Source: Clostridia bacterium (lineage in GTDB: Bacteria; Bacillota; Clostridia; Oscillospirales; CAG-272). From it: a stretch of 18,391 bases of DNA. The stretch's first letter is position 1; every line of letters begins with the position of its first letter. Both the position numbers and the translations under genes were made by a program. The stretch is taken from assembly GCA_017416885.1 (NCBI GenBank), contig JAFQAM010000069.1, positions 1-18,391 on the forward strand. The letters run 5' to 3'. Below the pieces are notes generated by a model, which did no database searches, was not told where the DNA came from, and saw nothing but the letters and a program-made list of their open reading frames with translations. Positions 5,847 through 13,326 of the stretch are shown in pieces.

Positions 5847-7181
5847 ATGAAATTACTTTGGCTTGGACAGAGCGGCTTGCTTTTTGATTTCGACGGATTA
5901 AAGGTTATGATTGATCCGTATTTGACCGATTCATTGGCGGAGCAAGGCAAGGAGTTTACAAGAAAAACTAAAATTAATAAAAAGCTTTTCGGCGCAAAGC
6001 CTGATATAATTATTTTGACTACCGGACATTTGGATCACACAGATGACGGTTCAATTGAAAGGCTACTAAAGCATATGGGCAGAAAAAAGAGAGCTACTAT
6101 TCTCTCTTGTGAGTCGGTATATGATTATATTACCACAGTTCCTAAAATGTCGGGCGCAAATCACATTATGCTTGAAAAGTATTCCGAATGGACTGTTGGC
6201 AATATTAATATCAGGGCTGTTCCTGCGAAAACCGATGATAAAACCGCTTTCGGTGTGGTGATTACCGATTTTGCAAGCAATAAAAAATATTATGTGGCAG
6301 GCGATACCTTATACAATACCCGTGTAATTGAAAGCTTACCGAAGGATATTTATGCTGCATTTTTGCCAATTAACGGTGAGTATGGCAGTATGAATGTATT
6401 AGATGCAAAGAGGTTTGCTATGGCAATTAAGCCGCATTTTTGCGTGCCTGTGCATTTTGGTATGTTTGATAAGATTAATCCTAACACCTTTGATTTACCT
6501 AATGCTATTATTCCTAAAGCGTACAAGGTTATCAATTTTGATGATTATGAGACACCTGAGGACGAGGAGCTAAAAAAGGATAGCGATGATGCAGAGGTTT
6601 TTTCTACCGAGGATAATAAAATTGATGATTGCGGTGATAAGACCGATGCACCAGATGATGCGGGTGTTATAGTGTTTGATTTTGACTGTAGCGAGTTTGA
6701 TAGCAAAATCGTAGATGAGGCGGTTGATGAGACTGCTGACGAGACGGTTGATGAAGTGGTGGATGAGACTGCTGACGAAGCGGTTGATAAGGCCGTTGAC
6801 GAAGCGGTTGATAAGGCCGTTGACGAAGCGGTTGATAAGGCCGTTGACGAAGCGGTTGATAAGGTCGTTGACGAAGCGGTTGATGAGGCTACTGATGAGG
6901 TTATTAACGAAATTGACGGCGAGGTAGATAAGCTTGCTGATGAGGAAGTCAGTGAAATTGTCAGCGAGGCTATTAATGAAGATTTTAACGAGATTGATGA
7001 AGCTGATGATTTTGATAACGCTGATAGCTCTAAAGATTACGGGGTGGCTGATGAGATAATTGACGAAGATGAGTCTGGCCGAGAAAAGCTGAATGACGAG
7101 GATAAAATCGACGCTTACATAAGAGAAATTGAAAAATTTGAGCGAGGAGAGACTGCCGATTTTTCCAAGATTGATGATTAA
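5847..7181 (+). CDS. Metallo-beta-lactamase-fold (UlaG-like) protein with acidic tandem-repeat tail
   Basis: 444 residues, about twice the usual length. Residues 1-230 form an MBL-fold domain of the UlaG-like type (start MKLLWLGQSGLLF, IDPYL at 22-26). The metal motif HxHxDH appears as T59-G60-H61-L62-D63-H64, lacking the first His. The second His expected near residue 128 (family pattern AKHTDD) is also absent (AKTDD). The later ligands D153 (GDT) and H203 (PVHFG) remain. Activity is therefore uncertain: an altered metal site or a non-catalytic protein. Residues from about 235 on are highly acidic and low in complexity, with a VDEAVDKA repeat at about 291-350 encoded by a 24-bp tandem repeat. 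No signal peptide is present, so the protein is cytoplasmic. AGGAG precedes the ATG. Confidence 0.85.
   Translation: MKLLWLGQSGLLFDFDGLKVMIDPYLTDSLAEQGKEFTRKTKINKKLFGAKPDIIILTTGHLDHTDDGSIERLLKHMGRKKRATILSCESVYDYITTVPKMSGANHIMLEKYSEWTVGNINIRAVPAKTDDKTAFGVVITDFASNKKYYVAGDTLYNTRVIESLPKDIYAAFLPINGEYGSMNVLDAKRFAMAIKPHFCVPVHFGMFDKINPNTFDLPNAIIPKAYKVINFDDYETPEDEELKKDSDDAEVFSTEDNKIDDCGDKTDAPDDAGVIVFDFDCSEFDSKIVDEAVDETADETVDEVVDETADEAVDKAVDEAVDKAVDEAVDKAVDEAVDKVVDEAVDEATDEVINEIDGEVDKLADEEVSEIVSEAINEDFNEIDEADDFDNADSSKDYGVADEIIDEDESGREKLNDEDKIDAYIREIEKFERGETADFSKIDD
6774..6893 (+). repeat. 24-bp in-frame tandem repeat (VNTR) encoding VDEAVDKA
   Basis: Copies begin at 6774, 6798, 6822, 6846 and 6870. 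The first three are identical, the fourth has one change (GCC to GTC) and the fifth is partly degraded. Diverged tetrads (VDEA, VDET, ADEA) extend from 6709. The unit is a multiple of three, so copy-number change would lengthen or shorten the tail without a frameshift. Confidence 0.93.
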
Positions 7182-7186
7182 AAAAC

Positions 7187-7213
7187 AAACGGCAGAGTGT
7201 TCTCTGCCGTTTT
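7187..7213. terminator. Bidirectional terminator between the MBL-fold and MFS genes
   Basis: 11-bp stem AAACGGCAGAG (7187-7197) / CTCTGCCGTTT (7202-7212), TGTT loop, a T-run to the right and an A-run to the left, so it can work in both directions between convergent genes. Confidence 0.85.
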
Positions 7214-7231
7214 GTGATATCCCGATTGGTG

Positions 7232-8515
7232 TTATTCTGCTCTATTTTTCTTGCTTGGAATTTTGCTGATAACGGTGAATAGGTAAATTAAAATTACTAT
7301 TGTGAATACAAGTGAGAATAATGAGAGCAGCTGTTGCGGATGCATGCTTATGCCAAAAAGCTTATTGCCGTTATTCTGGATGTATGCAACAAGCGGGCTT
7401 AATGCAAGTGTGGTGAAAAATCCCGCAAAGCCTGAGAATGTATTTACAAGCGCGACAGCTCCTGTTTTTTGGTCGTCGGACACATAATCGTAGGCTAAGT
7501 TGATTATTGCGCTATTGATACCTGCTTGACCGATTGCGTGAATGATGCTATAAGCTGTAAATAGGATTTTACCGTTTTGGGGCACTGTAAAAATATTGAT
7601 TGCAAATGCGACAGCCTCAATACCGAAGCAGATATAGAGCATTTTGCAGAAGGAATATTTATCCGCGAATTTGCCAAGCGGCTTTGAGAAAATAACTCTT
7701 GCTAAGCTTGATATTATTACTACAACCGAAGCAAATGTGGTTGTAAAGCCAAGGGCGTTTACCTGATACGCGCCACTAAACGAAATTGTAGCATAGTTGG
7801 CAACATTCCAAATTACAAACACTATAATAATTTTGAAAAGCGTTTTATTTTTGACTAATTCGCCAATTGATTTTTTAACATTGACCTGCACATTTTCTGT
7901 TTTCTTTTCCTTGGTGAATACAAGCGTTAATGTATGTAAGCCAAGTAATACGAACAGAATTACACCGCCGACTATGAACATTGTTTTTGACGCTAAGTGG
8001 TCCATTATTGCGCCAAGACCGTATGAGAATATCATTCCGCCCACAAGCGATACAATTTCCTTATTGGCGGTAAAATTGCCTCTTTTGTCATCGTCAACAA
8101 GTCCCATCAGCCAATTGATTTTTGGGGAGTTGATTACATTATGTATAATTTGCGCTACAAAAAGCACGGTGATCAAAAGCACGGTTTTTAATGTCTTTGA
8201 TGCGTTGAGCAAAGGAACAAAATACATAAGCGCAAACAGTGTCTGGCTGATTATGTGTCCCACGGTTACCCATTTTTTAACAGGCTTTTTGTGCGCTAAG
8301 AATAATGCGATTATTTGGAAGCCGCAGCCAAGGGACACAAACGCGGTAATAATGCCTGTTATAGCATCGGAAATACCGATATGCTTTGTGATTTCAGCAA
8401 GATAAACGCCGCCGACGGCGATTGAAACAAAATATTCAAGGGCGGCTTCAATGATATATAAAACGCGGCTGAGCGCGTATTTGTCCTTTGGTGATTTGGC
8501 TATATTCTTATCCAT
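7232..8515 (-). CDS. MFS transporter
   Basis: A 427-residue integral membrane protein with about 12 hydrophobic segments, typical of the major facilitator superfamily. After a charged N-terminus, the first helix holds IIEAALEYFVSIAVGGVYL. A positively charged loop (AHKKPVKKW) follows TM2-3, and a longer cytoplasmic loop (TKEKKTENVQVNVKKSIGELV) separates the two six-helix halves. SKPLGKFADKYSF fits the conserved loop between TM8 and TM9. The C-terminus is basic (KIPSKKNRAE). The substrate is not evident; the closest functional guess would be an exporter or sugar-type permease. The start ATG has a modest AAAGG site, and a TTGAAA-17-TATTAT promoter lies upstream. It is transcribed divergently from the alpha/beta hydrolase, possibly under shared control. 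Confidence 0.9.
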   Translation of the reverse strand: MDKNIAKSPKDKYALSRVLYIIEAALEYFVSIAVGGVYLAEITKHIGISDAITGIITAFVSLGCGFQIIALFLAHKKPVKKWVTVGHIISQTLFALMYFVPLLNASKTLKTVLLITVLFVAQIIHNVINSPKINWLMGLVDDDKRGNFTANKEIVSLVGGMIFSYGLGAIMDHLASKTMFIVGGVILFVLLGLHTLTLVFTKEKKTENVQVNVKKSIGELVKNKTLFKIIIVFVIWNVANYATISFSGAYQVNALGFTTTFASVVVIISSLARVIFSKPLGKFADKYSFCKMLYICFGIEAVAFAINIFTVPQNGKILFTAYSIIHAIGQAGINSAIINLAYDYVSDDQKTGAVALVNTFSGFAGFFTTLALSPLVAYIQNNGNKLFGISMHPQQLLSLFSLVFTIVILIYLFTVISKIPSKKNRAE

Positions 8516-8550
8516 ACTTGCGCCTTTCTACAAAAATATGCTTGCAATAT

Positions 8551-8579
8551 ATAATAGCACAATATTTTTTATTTTTCAA
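8551..8579 (-). promoter_or_regulatory. MFS gene promoter
   Basis: Minus strand: TTGAAA (complement of 8574-8579), 17-nt spacer, TATTAT (complement of 8551-8556). Confidence 0.7.
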
Positions 8580-8592
8580 TTATATATTGAAA
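8574..8592. promoter_or_regulatory. Palindrome joining the two divergent -35 boxes (candidate operator)
   Basis: TTTCAAT - TATAT - ATTGAAA, with perfect 7-bp arms and a 5-nt spacer. Each arm contains the -35 hexamer of one of the two outward promoters, so one bound dimer would block both. Part of the symmetry follows from both -35 boxes being TTGAAA. Confidence 0.45.
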
Positions 8593-8615
8593 TTTTTGTG
8601 GCAAAAATATATAAT
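8587..8615 (+). promoter_or_regulatory. Promoter of the alpha/beta hydrolase-rubrerythrin operon
   Basis: TTGAAA at 8587-8592, 17-nt spacer, TATAAT at 8610-8615. The predicted mRNA start is near 8622, which excludes the longer reading frame that begins at 8451. Confidence 0.8.
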
Positions 8616-8645
8616 ATTGGTAAAGACTATTTTTTCGAGGGCGAT

Positions 8646-9596
8646 ATGGTATTTGTTTATATTGGAATTGTCACCACTTTACTTATTTTGCTTGGCTCTC
8701 TTTTTGGATACTTCCGCGCCTTTTATTCACCTAAAAAGCGAGAAATTATTCATGGGCAGGTGCCTGACAGCGAGCAATACAATAATGCGAGGGAGCATAT
8801 CAAGGAGCTAATCGGATATGTAAGCGAGCTGAAATACAGAGAGGTTTCCATAAAAGCTTATGACGGTATTACTCTGAAGGGAAAATACTATCACACAAAA
8901 GAGGGCGCGCCTATGCAAATTTTATTTCACGGCTACAAGGGTAGCCCTATGCGTGACTTTTGCGGCGGACTTTTGCTTGCTTTAAAATCGGGCTTTAATG
9001 TGATTATGGTAGATCAGCGCGCTCACGGTAAAAGCGAGGGCAGGACTATTTCCTTTGGCATAAGAGAAAGATATGATGTATTATCCTGGGTGAAATTTGC
9101 AAATAAAGAGTTTGGAAGCTATCCTACGGTTTTGACGGGAATTTCAATGGGCGCTTCTACTGTGCTTATGGCATCGGACTTAAAAATGCCCGACAATGTG
9201 GTTGGAATTATAGCAGACTGTCCTTATTCCTCACCCGGTGAGATAATCAGACAATTTTGCAAGAATATGGGATTGCCGCCTAAGGTTGTATATCCATTTG
9301 CTTATCTTGGGGCTTTGATTTACGGCGGCTTTATTTTAAATAGGACAAGCGCATGCAAGGCTGTACAGAATACGAATATACCTGTTTTGATTTTTCACGG
9401 TGAAAGCGATTCTATTGTTCCCTGTCGGATGTCGGAAAAAATTTATAATGCTTGTAAGAGTGAAAATAAATTTTTACACACCTTTAAGGGCGCTGACCAC
9501 GGTATGAGCTATATGACAGATAATGAAAAATATGAGAGCGCATACAATGATTTTGTATCACTCTGTATTGATAAAATTAATAAAAATATTTTTTAA
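8646..9596 (+). CDS. Membrane-anchored alpha/beta hydrolase
   Basis: 316 residues. The N-terminus (VFVYIGIVTTLLILLGSLFGYF) is one transmembrane or uncleaved signal anchor. The rest is an alpha/beta hydrolase of the BAAT/acyl-CoA thioesterase or serine aminopeptidase-like group. The oxyanion region is FHGYKG, followed by VDQRAHGKSEG. The nucleophile elbow is G-I-S-M-G-A, the acid is in HGESDSIVP, and the catalytic His is in GADHGMSY. All three members of the triad are present, so it is probably an esterase, lipase or peptidase; the substrate is unknown. GAGGG (8637-8641) and the promoter at 8587-8615 fix the ATG at 8646. Rubrerythrin starts 13 nt after the stop, so the two are probably cotranscribed. 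Confidence 0.9.
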   Translation: MVFVYIGIVTTLLILLGSLFGYFRAFYSPKKREIIHGQVPDSEQYNNAREHIKELIGYVSELKYREVSIKAYDGITLKGKYYHTKEGAPMQILFHGYKGSPMRDFCGGLLLALKSGFNVIMVDQRAHGKSEGRTISFGIRERYDVLSWVKFANKEFGSYPTVLTGISMGASTVLMASDLKMPDNVVGIIADCPYSSPGEIIRQFCKNMGLPPKVVYPFAYLGALIYGGFILNRTSACKAVQNTNIPVLIFHGESDSIVPCRMSEKIYNACKSENKFLHTFKGADHGMSYMTDNEKYESAYNDFVSLCIDKINKNIF

Positions 9597-9609
9597 AAGG
9601 AGATTTACT

Positions 9610-10146
9610 ATGGAGCTTAAGGGTTCAAAAACAGAAAAAAATCTAATGGCTGCTTTCACAGGCGAGAGCGAGGCAAGAAACAAGTACACCTACTATGCCT
9701 CAAAGGCAAAGAAGGACGGCTATGTACAAATCGCAAAGATTTTTGAGGAAACTGCCGCTAATGAAAAGGAGCACGCAAAAATCTGGTTCAAGCTTTTAAA
9801 GGACGGAATTGGCGAAACATCCGTAAACTTAAAGGATGCTGCTGACGGTGAAAACTATGAGTGGACAGAAATGTATCCTACATTTGCAAAGGAAGCAAGA
9901 GAGGAAGGCTTTGCCCACATTGCTTATTTATTTGAGCAGGTTGCTAAGATTGAGAAGGAGCACGAGGAAAGATACAAGAAGCTTCTTGAAAATATTGAGG
10001 GCGGTCTTGTATTCTCAAGAGATAATGATGCTATCTGGCAATGCTCTAACTGCGGTCACATTGTAGTTGGCAAAAAAGCGCCTGAGGTTTGTCCTGTTTG
10101 CGCACATCCTAAGGCTTACTTTGAAATCAAGGCTGAGAACTATTAA
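9610..10146 (+). CDS. rbr: Rubrerythrin
   Basis: 178 residues, close to the classic 190-residue protein. It reduces hydrogen peroxide in anaerobes using electrons passed through its rubredoxin domain. The N-terminal four-helix ferritin-like domain carries the di-iron ligands: E19 in FTGESEARNKY, the first E-x-x-H in ETAANEKEH, an E in FAKEAREEGF, and the second E-x-x-H in KIEKEHEERY. The C-terminal rubredoxin-like domain holds the Fe-Cys4 site in CSNCGH and CPVCAHPKAYFE. AGGAG at 9598-9602 lies 7 nt before the ATG; the longer frame starting at 9523 would overlap the hydrolase gene and lacks a site. The gene ends in a strong terminator. Protein length and clean motifs indicate a functional enzyme. 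Confidence 0.96.
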   Translation: MELKGSKTEKNLMAAFTGESEARNKYTYYASKAKKDGYVQIAKIFEETAANEKEHAKIWFKLLKDGIGETSVNLKDAADGENYEWTEMYPTFAKEAREEGFAHIAYLFEQVAKIEKEHEERYKKLLENIEGGLVFSRDNDAIWQCSNCGHIVVGKKAPEVCPVCAHPKAYFEIKAENY

Positions 10147-10176
10147 GAAAATCATAAGCTATTAAAATTCACATTT

Positions 10177-10203
10177 AAAACACGCCAAATGGCGTGTTTT
10201 TTG
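10177..10203 (+). terminator. Rubrerythrin terminator
   Basis: 10-bp perfect stem AAAACACGCC (10177-10186) / GGCGTGTTTT (10191-10200), AAAT loop and U-run. Confidence 0.9.
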
Positions 10204-10232
10204 TTGACATTTTTGGAGGTTTGGTGTAAAAT
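10204..10232 (+). promoter_or_regulatory. Promoter of the ABC exporter
   Basis: TTGACA at 10204-10209, 17-nt spacer, TAAAAT at 10227-10232, directly abutting the preceding terminator. The expected mRNA start near 10239 falls after the ATG at 10236, which supports the start at 10257. Confidence 0.8.
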
Positions 10233-10256
10233 ACTATGGTATATGGGGGTGAAGTG

Positions 10257-12005
10257 ATGAAAGAAAAAAAGAATGGACTTTTAAGGCGTTTTTTGCCATA
10301 TTATAAAAAATACGGTTGGATAGTGGCTGTTGATTTATTGTTTGCGGCGCTTACAACTCTTTGCGAGGTTATTTTGCCTCTTTTAGTAAAGGAAATTACA
10401 GAAAGGGCTATGAATGATTTAGCCTCATTGACTGTTGACTTTATATTAAGGCTTGGAATTTTCTATATTGTACTCAGAATTATCGACACAGGCGCTAATT
10501 ATTTTATGATTTCTATCGGTCATATAATGGGTACAAAAATTGAGGTTGATATGCGTAGAGATTTATTTGCGCATTTGGAAAAGCAATCTCATTCCTTCTA
10601 TGATAATACTAAGGTTGGCTCTTTAATGTCAAGAATGACAACTGATTTATTTGAGGTTACAGAGTTTGCGCATCACTGTCCCGAGGAATTTTTCATAGCG
10701 GGAATTAAGATTGTTTGCGCGTTTATAATTTTAAGCACCGTTAATTTATATTTAACATTGATTACTTTTGCTATTATTCCTTTAATGATATTTACTCTTA
10801 TATATTTCAGAAGAGTTATTAAAAGAAATTTTGCGGAAAGCAAAAAGCAAATCGGTGAATTGAACTCTCAGATTGAGGATAGCCTTTTAGGTGTGAGAGT
10901 CACTAAGGCGTTTGCTAAAGAGGGCTTAGAAAAAGCTAAGATTGAAAAGGGCAACTGCGAATATTTAAGACTCAAAAAGGAAAGATATTACGCAATGGGC
11001 GCGTTTACATCAGCTACACGGCTTTTTGACGGTGTTATGTATATTGTGGTTGTGATTGTGGGCGGTATTTTCCTTGTACACGGTGATATTACTGCGCCTG
11101 ACTATGTGGCTTATTTGCTTTATGTTTCCACATTACTTACATCAATACGCCGTATTGTTGAATTTGCAGAGCAATTTCAAAACGGTATGAGTGGAATTGA
11201 ACGATTTATGGAAATTATGGACACAGAGCCTGAGATAACTGACAAGGAAAATGCTATCGCTTTAGAAAATGTCAAGGGATGTGTTGATTTTAAGGGAGTT
11301 TCCTTCCATTATGAGGAGGATAAGGGCGAGGTAATTGCCAACCTTAATTTGTCGGTTGATTCCGGTGAGTCTATTGCGTTGGTTGGTCCTTCCGGTGGCG
11401 GTAAAACTACTCTATGCTCACTGCTTCCCCGTTTTTATGAGGCGACAGAGGGCGAAATTTTAATTGACGGTATTAATATTAAGGATGTTACGCTGACATC
11501 ACTAAGGGAAAACATTGGTGTTGTGGCGCAGGATGTTTATTTATTTTCAGGCAGCATTAAGGAAAATATTGCATATGGCAAGGAAAATGCTACCGATGAT
11601 GAAATTAAAGAGGCCGCTAAAATGGCGGGAGCGCACGAATTTATTGAAGCATTGCCTAACGGCTATGATACCTATGTAGGTGAAAGAGGCGTTAAGCTAT
11701 CGGGCGGACAAAAGCAAAGAATTTCTATTGCCCGTGTATTTCTTAAAAATCCGCCTATTCTTATTCTTGATGAGGCGACAAGCGCCCTTGATAATGAAAG
11801 TGAAAGGCTTGTACAAAAATCTCTTGAGGAGCTTGCTAAGGGCAGAACAACATTTACTATTGCTCATAGGCTTACTACTATTAAAAATGCGGATAGAATT
11901 TTGGTGCTTACCGAAAATGGCATTGAGGAAAGCGGTTCTCATAAGGAATTGATTGAGAAAAACGGAATTTATGCGGAATTATATAAGCTTTACGCGACTA
12001 TATAA
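10257..12005 (+). CDS. ABC exporter, fused permease and ATPase (MsbA/BmrA type)
   Basis: 582 residues with the layout of a homodimeric ABC exporter half-transporter. Residues ~1-320 form the six-helix transmembrane domain (ABC_membrane), including the conserved FYDNTKVGSLMSRMTTDLFEVTEF and GVRVTKAFAKEGLE stretches. Residues ~335-582 are the nucleotide-binding domain: Walker A GPSGGGKTT (about 377), Q-loop VVAQDVYLFSGSIKENIAYG (~420), signature LSGGQKQR (~481), Walker B ILILDEATSALD (~500) and H-loop IAHRLTT (~535). It probably exports lipids or drugs; no partner gene is adjacent, so a homodimer is likely. The start is preceded by GGGGGTGAAG. An ATG seven codons upstream (10236) is in frame but lies at or before the predicted mRNA start. 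Confidence 0.93.
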   Translation: MKEKKNGLLRRFLPYYKKYGWIVAVDLLFAALTTLCEVILPLLVKEITERAMNDLASLTVDFILRLGIFYIVLRIIDTGANYFMISIGHIMGTKIEVDMRRDLFAHLEKQSHSFYDNTKVGSLMSRMTTDLFEVTEFAHHCPEEFFIAGIKIVCAFIILSTVNLYLTLITFAIIPLMIFTLIYFRRVIKRNFAESKKQIGELNSQIEDSLLGVRVTKAFAKEGLEKAKIEKGNCEYLRLKKERYYAMGAFTSATRLFDGVMYIVVVIVGGIFLVHGDITAPDYVAYLLYVSTLLTSIRRIVEFAEQFQNGMSGIERFMEIMDTEPEITDKENAIALENVKGCVDFKGVSFHYEEDKGEVIANLNLSVDSGESIALVGPSGGGKTTLCSLLPRFYEATEGEILIDGINIKDVTLTSLRENIGVVAQDVYLFSGSIKENIAYGKENATDDEIKEAAKMAGAHEFIEALPNGYDTYVGERGVKLSGGQKQRISIARVFLKNPPILILDEATSALDNESERLVQKSLEELAKGRTTFTIAHRLTTIKNADRILVLTENGIEESGSHKELIEKNGIYAELYKLYATI

Positions 12006-12040
12006 AAATATCAAGGCAAATTTGCCTTGATATTTTTTGT
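12005..12040. terminator. Bidirectional terminator overlapping the GIY-YIG gene 3' end
   Basis: 16-bp perfect self-complementary arms (12005-12020 and 12021-12036). An A-run lies to the left, and the plus-strand T-run (12033-12038) begins in the right arm. It ends the ABC exporter transcript. The stem also encodes the last codons and the stop of the minus-strand GIY-YIG gene. Confidence 0.88.
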
Positions 12041-12355
12041 TATGAAGTCTTTTAGCGGGATTGGCTCTTGTGCGGTCAGAACATTGTTATTTAAGCATTT
12101 ATAGCCGTTTTCGGCTTTTTCAATCAGGTCAATTTTTTGTGCGCGTGTCAGGCGCTTTTTTATGTAAAATTCGCGTTTTTGCGCTTCGATTGGTGTTTCA
12201 AGGATTTCAAAATAGATTAGCTCAACAGGGATGCGTGAGTGTGTATATTTTGCGCCCTTGCCACTGTTATGGGCGTTTAGTCTTTTGATTAAATCGTTAG
12301 TCCAGCCTGTGTAAAGCGTATTATCGCTACATTTTAGTATATATACGAAGTTCAT
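12011..12355 (-). CDS. GIY-YIG nuclease superfamily protein (UPF0213/YhbQ-like)
   Basis: A 114-residue, single-domain GIY-YIG protein. Y5-I-L (GIY part) and Y15-T-G (YIG part) form the catalytic sheet. R25 and H29 match the conserved R-x-x-x-H, GKGAKYT (32-38) is a hallmark of the YhbQ subgroup, and E62 in QKREFYIKK is the metal-binding glutamate. All catalytic residues are present. Members of this group act on DNA in vitro, but their cellular role is not settled. The last ~30 residues (about 85-114) extend past the usual domain and are unlike homologues I recall. The ATG overlaps the stop of the upstream gene by 4 nt (ATGA), so translation is probably coupled. The 3' end lies within a terminator hairpin. 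Confidence 0.9.
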   Translation of the reverse strand: MNFVYILKCSDNTLYTGWTNDLIKRLNAHNSGKGAKYTHSRIPVELIYFEILETPIEAQKREFYIKKRLTRAQKIDLIEKAENGYKCLNNNVLTAQEPIPLKDFITKNIKANLP

Positions 12356-13245
12356 TTGTCTTCTTTTCTTTCTTTTCTAAGCTGATATATGCCATATGCA
12401 GTTAAAATTACTGAGATAGCATCCAATACTATACCGAGCCACATAAACGCTTTTGCTTCAAACAACATTAATCGTTGCGAGTCGTCGAAATTTAATATTT
12501 CCTTGCTTTCTGTTTTTAGCTCTACTATATAGTCTGTGGTTGGATTTATTAATACATATAGCTTTTCTCCCTTATGTAAGGATTTTAAGCCGTCGAGAAT
12601 TTCGCCATACGCACAGCATTGGTGGATGGTGTGCTCTGTTTCGTCCTCGAAAATTATATCTACATAGTCCTGACCGTCTTGATTATGACTGCTGTATGCG
12701 CCTTCATATTGCTGAGCCTCTTCCCTTGTAATTGATTTATATCTATTTGGCATTGTAATAAATATTATTGAAATAAGCACGCATAGGACTGATATTCCTA
12801 TCATAAAAAGCGGTGAGTCATCCTTATCAAAGCTGATTCTTTTTTTGCCGTTTCTATGGCCTTCCGTCGGTAAGCATAATCTTTGCTTTACGATAAAGCG
12901 AAGCGCGGAATAGTTAGAATGAAAATATCTTCCTATTGCTAAAAGCTCGCTATTTTCTTTTGTGCTATTGGTTACATTCAAAAAAATATAATTTTTGTCC
13001 TTAAATATTACCGCATAGCCGTTTGAAAATACAATACAGCGCTTTAACTCCTTATATCCGTAATTTTTGTCTGTTCTATTTCCATTGGCGAAGTAACGAA
13101 TATGTATACTGTCCTCTTCAAGCTCAAATTCGGCTTCATCGGTTATGCTTAAATCAAAAATACATTTGTACTTTTTTAATTCCTTTGCAGCTAAGGTTGA
13201 TACGGTTTTCTTATATTTTGTGTCTATTAAAAGCTTCAATTTCAT
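12352..13245 (-). CDS. Two-TM membrane protein with YcxB-like N-terminal domain
   Basis: 297 residues. A cytoplasmic N-terminal region of ~140 residues contains YKELKRCIVFSNGYAVIFKD followed by NYIFLNVTNSTKENSELL, like the C-terminal part of YcxB-like domains (inference). Two transmembrane helices follow, at about 145-166 (SPLFMIGISVLCVLISIIF) and 266-287. Between them is a roughly 100-residue outward-facing or looped segment with two adjacent Cys (HQCCAYG). The C-terminus is basic. The longer frame from 13290 is excluded because its start lies at the -35 box of an extended-10 promoter (13262-13290). Two starts remain: ATG at 13245, only 2 nt after GAGG, or TTG at 13239, better spaced from AGGTGAT. 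It is coupled to the GIY-YIG gene and divergent from the ECF sigma operon. The function is unknown. Confidence 0.78.
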   Translation of the reverse strand: MKLKLLIDTKYKKTVSTLAAKELKKYKCIFDLSITDEAEFELEEDSIHIRYFANGNRTDKNYGYKELKRCIVFSNGYAVIFKDKNYIFLNVTNSTKENSELLAIGRYFHSNYSALRFIVKQRLCLPTEGHRNGKKRISFDKDDSPLFMIGISVLCVLISIIFITMPNRYKSITREEAQQYEGAYSSHNQDGQDYVDIIFEDETEHTIHQCCAYGEILDGLKSLHKGEKLYVLINPTTDYIVELKTESKEILNFDDSQRLMLFEAKAFMWLGIVLDAISVILTAYGIYQLRKERKEDK

Positions 13246-13261
13246 CACCTCGATATGAAAT

Positions 13262-13290
13262 AGTATAACACAATTGATTTTGTTTTGCAA
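13262..13290 (-). promoter_or_regulatory. Promoter of the YcxB-like / GIY-YIG pair
   Basis: Minus strand: TTGCAA (complement of 13285-13290), 17-nt spacer, TATACT (complement of 13262-13267), with TGT before the -10. The leader would be only about 10-16 nt. Confidence 0.72.
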
Positions 13291-13326
13291 ATGTGTTATA
13301 TTAAAATTAGAAAATATTACAATTTT

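Noticed and set aside
6774..6893. CRISPR-like direct repeats
   Set aside because: Units abut with no unique spacers and are in frame inside a coding sequence, so this is a minisatellite.
6715..6927. 70-residue Arg/Leu-rich frame (MRRLMRLLTRRL...)
   Set aside because: It is a shifted-frame shadow of the 24-bp repeat in the MBL-fold gene; its own repeat pattern is a by-product.
7797..8405. 202-residue plus-strand frame
   Set aside because: It lies antisense within the MFS gene, which has clear transmembrane and MFS features; no ribosome site or family resemblance.
8451..8645. N-terminal extension of the alpha/beta hydrolase
   Set aside because: It overlaps the MFS gene and lies upstream of the TTGAAA-17-TATAAT promoter; 8646 has a ribosome site.
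9523..9609. N-terminal extension of rubrerythrin
   Set aside because: It overlaps the hydrolase coding end, lacks a ribosome site and is not rubrerythrin-like.
13246..13290. 15-residue N-terminal extension of the YcxB-like protein
   Set aside because: The region holds that gene's own -35 and -10 boxes, so it cannot be translated from that promoter.
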